DNA from: UBA6183 sp964603255
GTDB taxonomy: Bacteria; Bacteroidota; Bacteroidia; UKL13-3
Assembly: GCA_964603255.1 (NCBI GenBank)
Contig: CAZRVA010000134.1
Span: 1 to 7,460 of the forward strand
DNA: 7,460 bases
Reading direction: 5' to 3'
Made by a program: the position numbers and the translations under genes. The notes under the pieces were generated by a model. That model worked only from the letters and a program-made list of their open reading frames with translations, was not told where the DNA came from and did not search any database. Positions within the stretch are counted from its first letter, which is position 1. Each line of letters begins with the position of its first letter. Below are positions 6,495 to 7,460 of this stretch, piece by piece.

Positions 6495-6679
6495 CATTCC
6501 TTTGCAAGACATAACCAATCATGTTGAAGAAATAAAAGCCATGCCTAAACCCATTATGTTATGTTGCGCAAGTGGCAACAGAAGTGGCCAAGCAACTGCA
6601 TACCTAAAAAGCATGGGGGTTGATTGCCAAAATGGCGGTAGTTGGTTTGATGTAAATTATCTAATAAACAACTAAACGT

Positions 6680-6994
6680 ATGATAAACTTAATAAAGAAA
6701 CTTTTTAACCTTGGTCCAAAGGTTGATTACAAAGAGCTGATGGCAGCAGGTGCAATTATTGTTGATGTTAGAACCAAAGGCGAGTTCGACTCCGGACATA
6801 TTAAAGGAGCCATAAACCTGCCATTACAAAGCCTGGAACAACATTTGGGTAAGTTAAAAAGAGACAAACCTGTTATTACTTGTTGTGCAAGTGGTATGCG
6901 CAGTTCATCGGCCCGCGGATTTTTAAAATCTAAAGGTTACGAGGTATACAACGGTGGTAGTTGGGTAAGTTTAAAAAACAAAATTGGTAAATAA
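6680..6994 (+). CDS. Single-domain rhodanese sulfurtransferase
   Basis: The 104-residue protein is one rhodanese domain with a short amphipathic N-terminus (INLIKKLFNLGPKVDYKEL). It has IIVDVRTKGEFDSGHIKGAINLP, with D29 and R31 of the CH2A-type DVR motif, the active-site loop CCASGMRS with catalytic C69, and the terminal NGGSW motif. Rhodaneses of this kind carry a cysteine persulfide and pass sulfane sulfur to a thiol or to cyanide/sulfite-like acceptors; in this operon the donor is probably the MBL-rhodanese or a persulfide it makes. It is clearly paralogous to the broken gene just upstream (GSIN-IPLQ against GAIN-LPLQ, CCASGxRS in both, NGGSW in both). It starts 4 bases after that gene's stop and overlaps the next gene by 1 base (TAATG). 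Confidence 0.92.
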   Translation: MINLIKKLFNLGPKVDYKELMAAGAIIVDVRTKGEFDSGHIKGAINLPLQSLEQHLGKLKRDKPVITCCASGMRSSSARGFLKSKGYEVYNGGSWVSLKNKIGK

Positions 6995-7233
6995 TGAAAG
7001 AAAGAATTTTAACCGGTTGGACTTTTATGCGCGCCCTTTATTTGGGTATGGGCATTACACTTATTATACAAGCTGTAATGGCTAAACAATACATGCTGGT
7101 AGCACTAGGTGGATACTTTGCAGCCATGTCGGTTTTTGGTATTGGATGTGCAGGCGGAAGATGCGCTGTGCCTCCACCATCAAAAAAACAAACACCGTAT
7201 ACCGAAGACGTAACTTTTGAAGAAGTTAAATAA
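6994..7233 (+). CDS. Small two-helix membrane protein with GCx4C motif
   Basis: The 79-residue protein has two predicted helices (about 12-29, MRALYLGMGITLIIQAVM, and about 33-50, YMLVALGGYFAAMSVFGI), followed at once by GCAGGRC (51-57) and a short polar tail (PPPSKKQTPYTEDVTFEEVK). It resembles small membrane proteins often found next to rhodanese and thioredoxin genes in Bacteroidota; I cannot give a firm family name, and DUF2892/YgaP-like annotation is possible. C52 and C57 lie at the membrane edge and could form a thiol pair that receives sulfur or is reduced by the thioredoxin encoded next. The ATG overlaps the rhodanese stop, and the next gene starts 12 bases after its own stop, so this is an operon member. 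Confidence 0.8.
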   Translation: MKERILTGWTFMRALYLGMGITLIIQAVMAKQYMLVALGGYFAAMSVFGIGCAGGRCAVPPPSKKQTPYTEDVTFEEVK

Positions 7234-7238
7234 AAGGA
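7234..7238 (+). promoter_or_regulatory. Shine-Dalgarno-like site of the thioredoxin gene
   Basis: AAGGA lies 7 bases before the ATG at 7246, directly after the stop of the upstream gene. It is the clearest such site in the window, where most starts have only A-rich leaders, and it supports this start. Confidence 0.5.
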
Positions 7239-7245
7239 ACATATC

Positions 7246-7460
7246 ATGAGCAACGCTTTTAATGAAATTATTGCAGGACCTAAACCGGTTTTGGTTGATT
7301 TTTCGGCCGAGTGGTGTGGCCCTTGCAAAATGATGAAACCCATTTTAGATGAGTTAAAATCAATGATTGGGGATGATGCAAAAATTTTAAAAGTTGATGT
7401 AGATAAAAACCCCGCAGTTGCACAACACTACCAAATACAAGGTGTGCCAACACTTATTTT
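7246..7460 (+). CDS. Thioredoxin, 3' end outside the window
   Basis: The visible 71 residues are a standard thioredoxin N-terminal part: VLVDFSAEWCGPCKMMKP, with the redox pair C24 and C27, then KILKVDVDKNPAVAQHYQIQGVPTL, with the conserved cis-proline at about residue 68. About 30 further residues are expected, for a total near 100. There is no signal peptide, so it acts in the cytoplasm as a disulfide reductant. As the last visible gene of the rhodanese operon it probably regenerates persulfidated cysteines of the rhodaneses or the cysteine pairs of the small membrane proteins, rather than being the general housekeeping thioredoxin; that specialisation is inferred only from position. Confidence 0.93.
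   Translation, partial: MSNAFNEIIAGPKPVLVDFSAEWCGPCKMMKPILDELKSMIGDDAKILKVDVDKNPAVAQHYQIQGVPTLI

Larger units (their letters stand above)
6294..6675 (+). pseudogene. Single-domain rhodanese interrupted by a 127-bp palindromic insertion
   Basis: The reading frame from ATG 6294 encodes KPNTVIDVRSPEEYMGGH and so on to GSIN, then runs into foreign sequence and stops at 6414-6416. A second frame resumes with NIPLQDITNH at 6493 and runs to TAA at 6673-6675. It contains the rhodanese loop CCASGNRS and the family end motif NGGSW. Deleting 6368-6494 joins the parts as S-I-N-I-P-L in one frame and gives an 84-residue rhodanese (D8, R10, catalytic C49). The junction matches GAINLPLQ of the intact paralogue at 6680. 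The insert is 1 mod 3 long, so it shifts the frame as well as adding a stop. A C-terminal fragment from TTG 6487 might still be made and keeps the cysteine loop, but lacks the N-terminal half of the fold. Position 1 base after the upstream stop shows the gene belonged to the operon. Confidence 0.88.

Noticed and set aside
6487..6675. A stand-alone 62-residue gene from TTG 6487
   Set aside because: It is the C-terminal half of the interrupted rhodanese; its start lies inside the insertion and it lacks the N-terminal half of the fold.

Overview
The window looks like a low-GC member of the Bacteroidota. The evidence is a type IX secretion (T9SS) C-terminal sorting domain, a TonB-dependent receptor with an N-terminal carboxypeptidase-regulatory-like domain, promoters of the Bacteroidota -33/-7 type (TTTG, then TAnnTTTG), and mostly A-rich leaders without Shine-Dalgarno sites. 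The order or genus cannot be fixed from the sequence alone.

Left part (1-3014): the C-terminal end of a T9SS-exported protein converges on a TonB-dependent receptor on the minus strand, and one symmetric hairpin terminator (about 314-344) sits between them. The receptor has no ATG start; TTG is the only plausible choice. A small two-helix membrane protein follows on the plus strand. Next comes a complete CNNM/CBS/CorC_HlyC protein (3035-4288).

Right part (4290-7460): a plus-strand cluster with the content of a sulfide/persulfide handling locus. In order it encodes a DUF2892 membrane protein with its own promoter, an MBL-fold protein fused to two rhodanese domains (persulfide dioxygenase/sulfurtransferase-like), a DUF6132-like membrane protein with a GCx4C motif, a single-domain rhodanese that is broken, an intact paralogous rhodanese, another small membrane protein with a GCx4C motif, and a thioredoxin (WCGPC) cut by the window end. 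Genes from 4656 on overlap by 1 base or lie 1 to 12 bases apart, so they should form one operon. A plausible scheme is that sulfide-derived persulfide sulfur is oxidised or transferred by the MBL-rhodanese, relayed by the stand-alone rhodaneses and membrane proteins, and reduced by thioredoxin.

The most notable finding is inside this operon. The first stand-alone rhodanese gene is split by a 127-bp insertion (123 bp plus a duplicated TTAA) at 6368-6494. Removing it restores an uninterrupted 84-residue rhodanese that aligns with the neighbouring paralogue. The insert is almost entirely two back-to-back imperfect hairpins, so it looks like a very small non-autonomous palindromic mobile element. 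The second notable signal is regulatory. The two promoters of the sulfur cluster share 17 of 21 bases around the -7 box and start region. The operon promoter lacks a -33 box and instead has a Crp/Fnr-shaped dyad centred about 40 bases upstream of the predicted start, plus a 12-bp direct repeat overlapping the -7 box.
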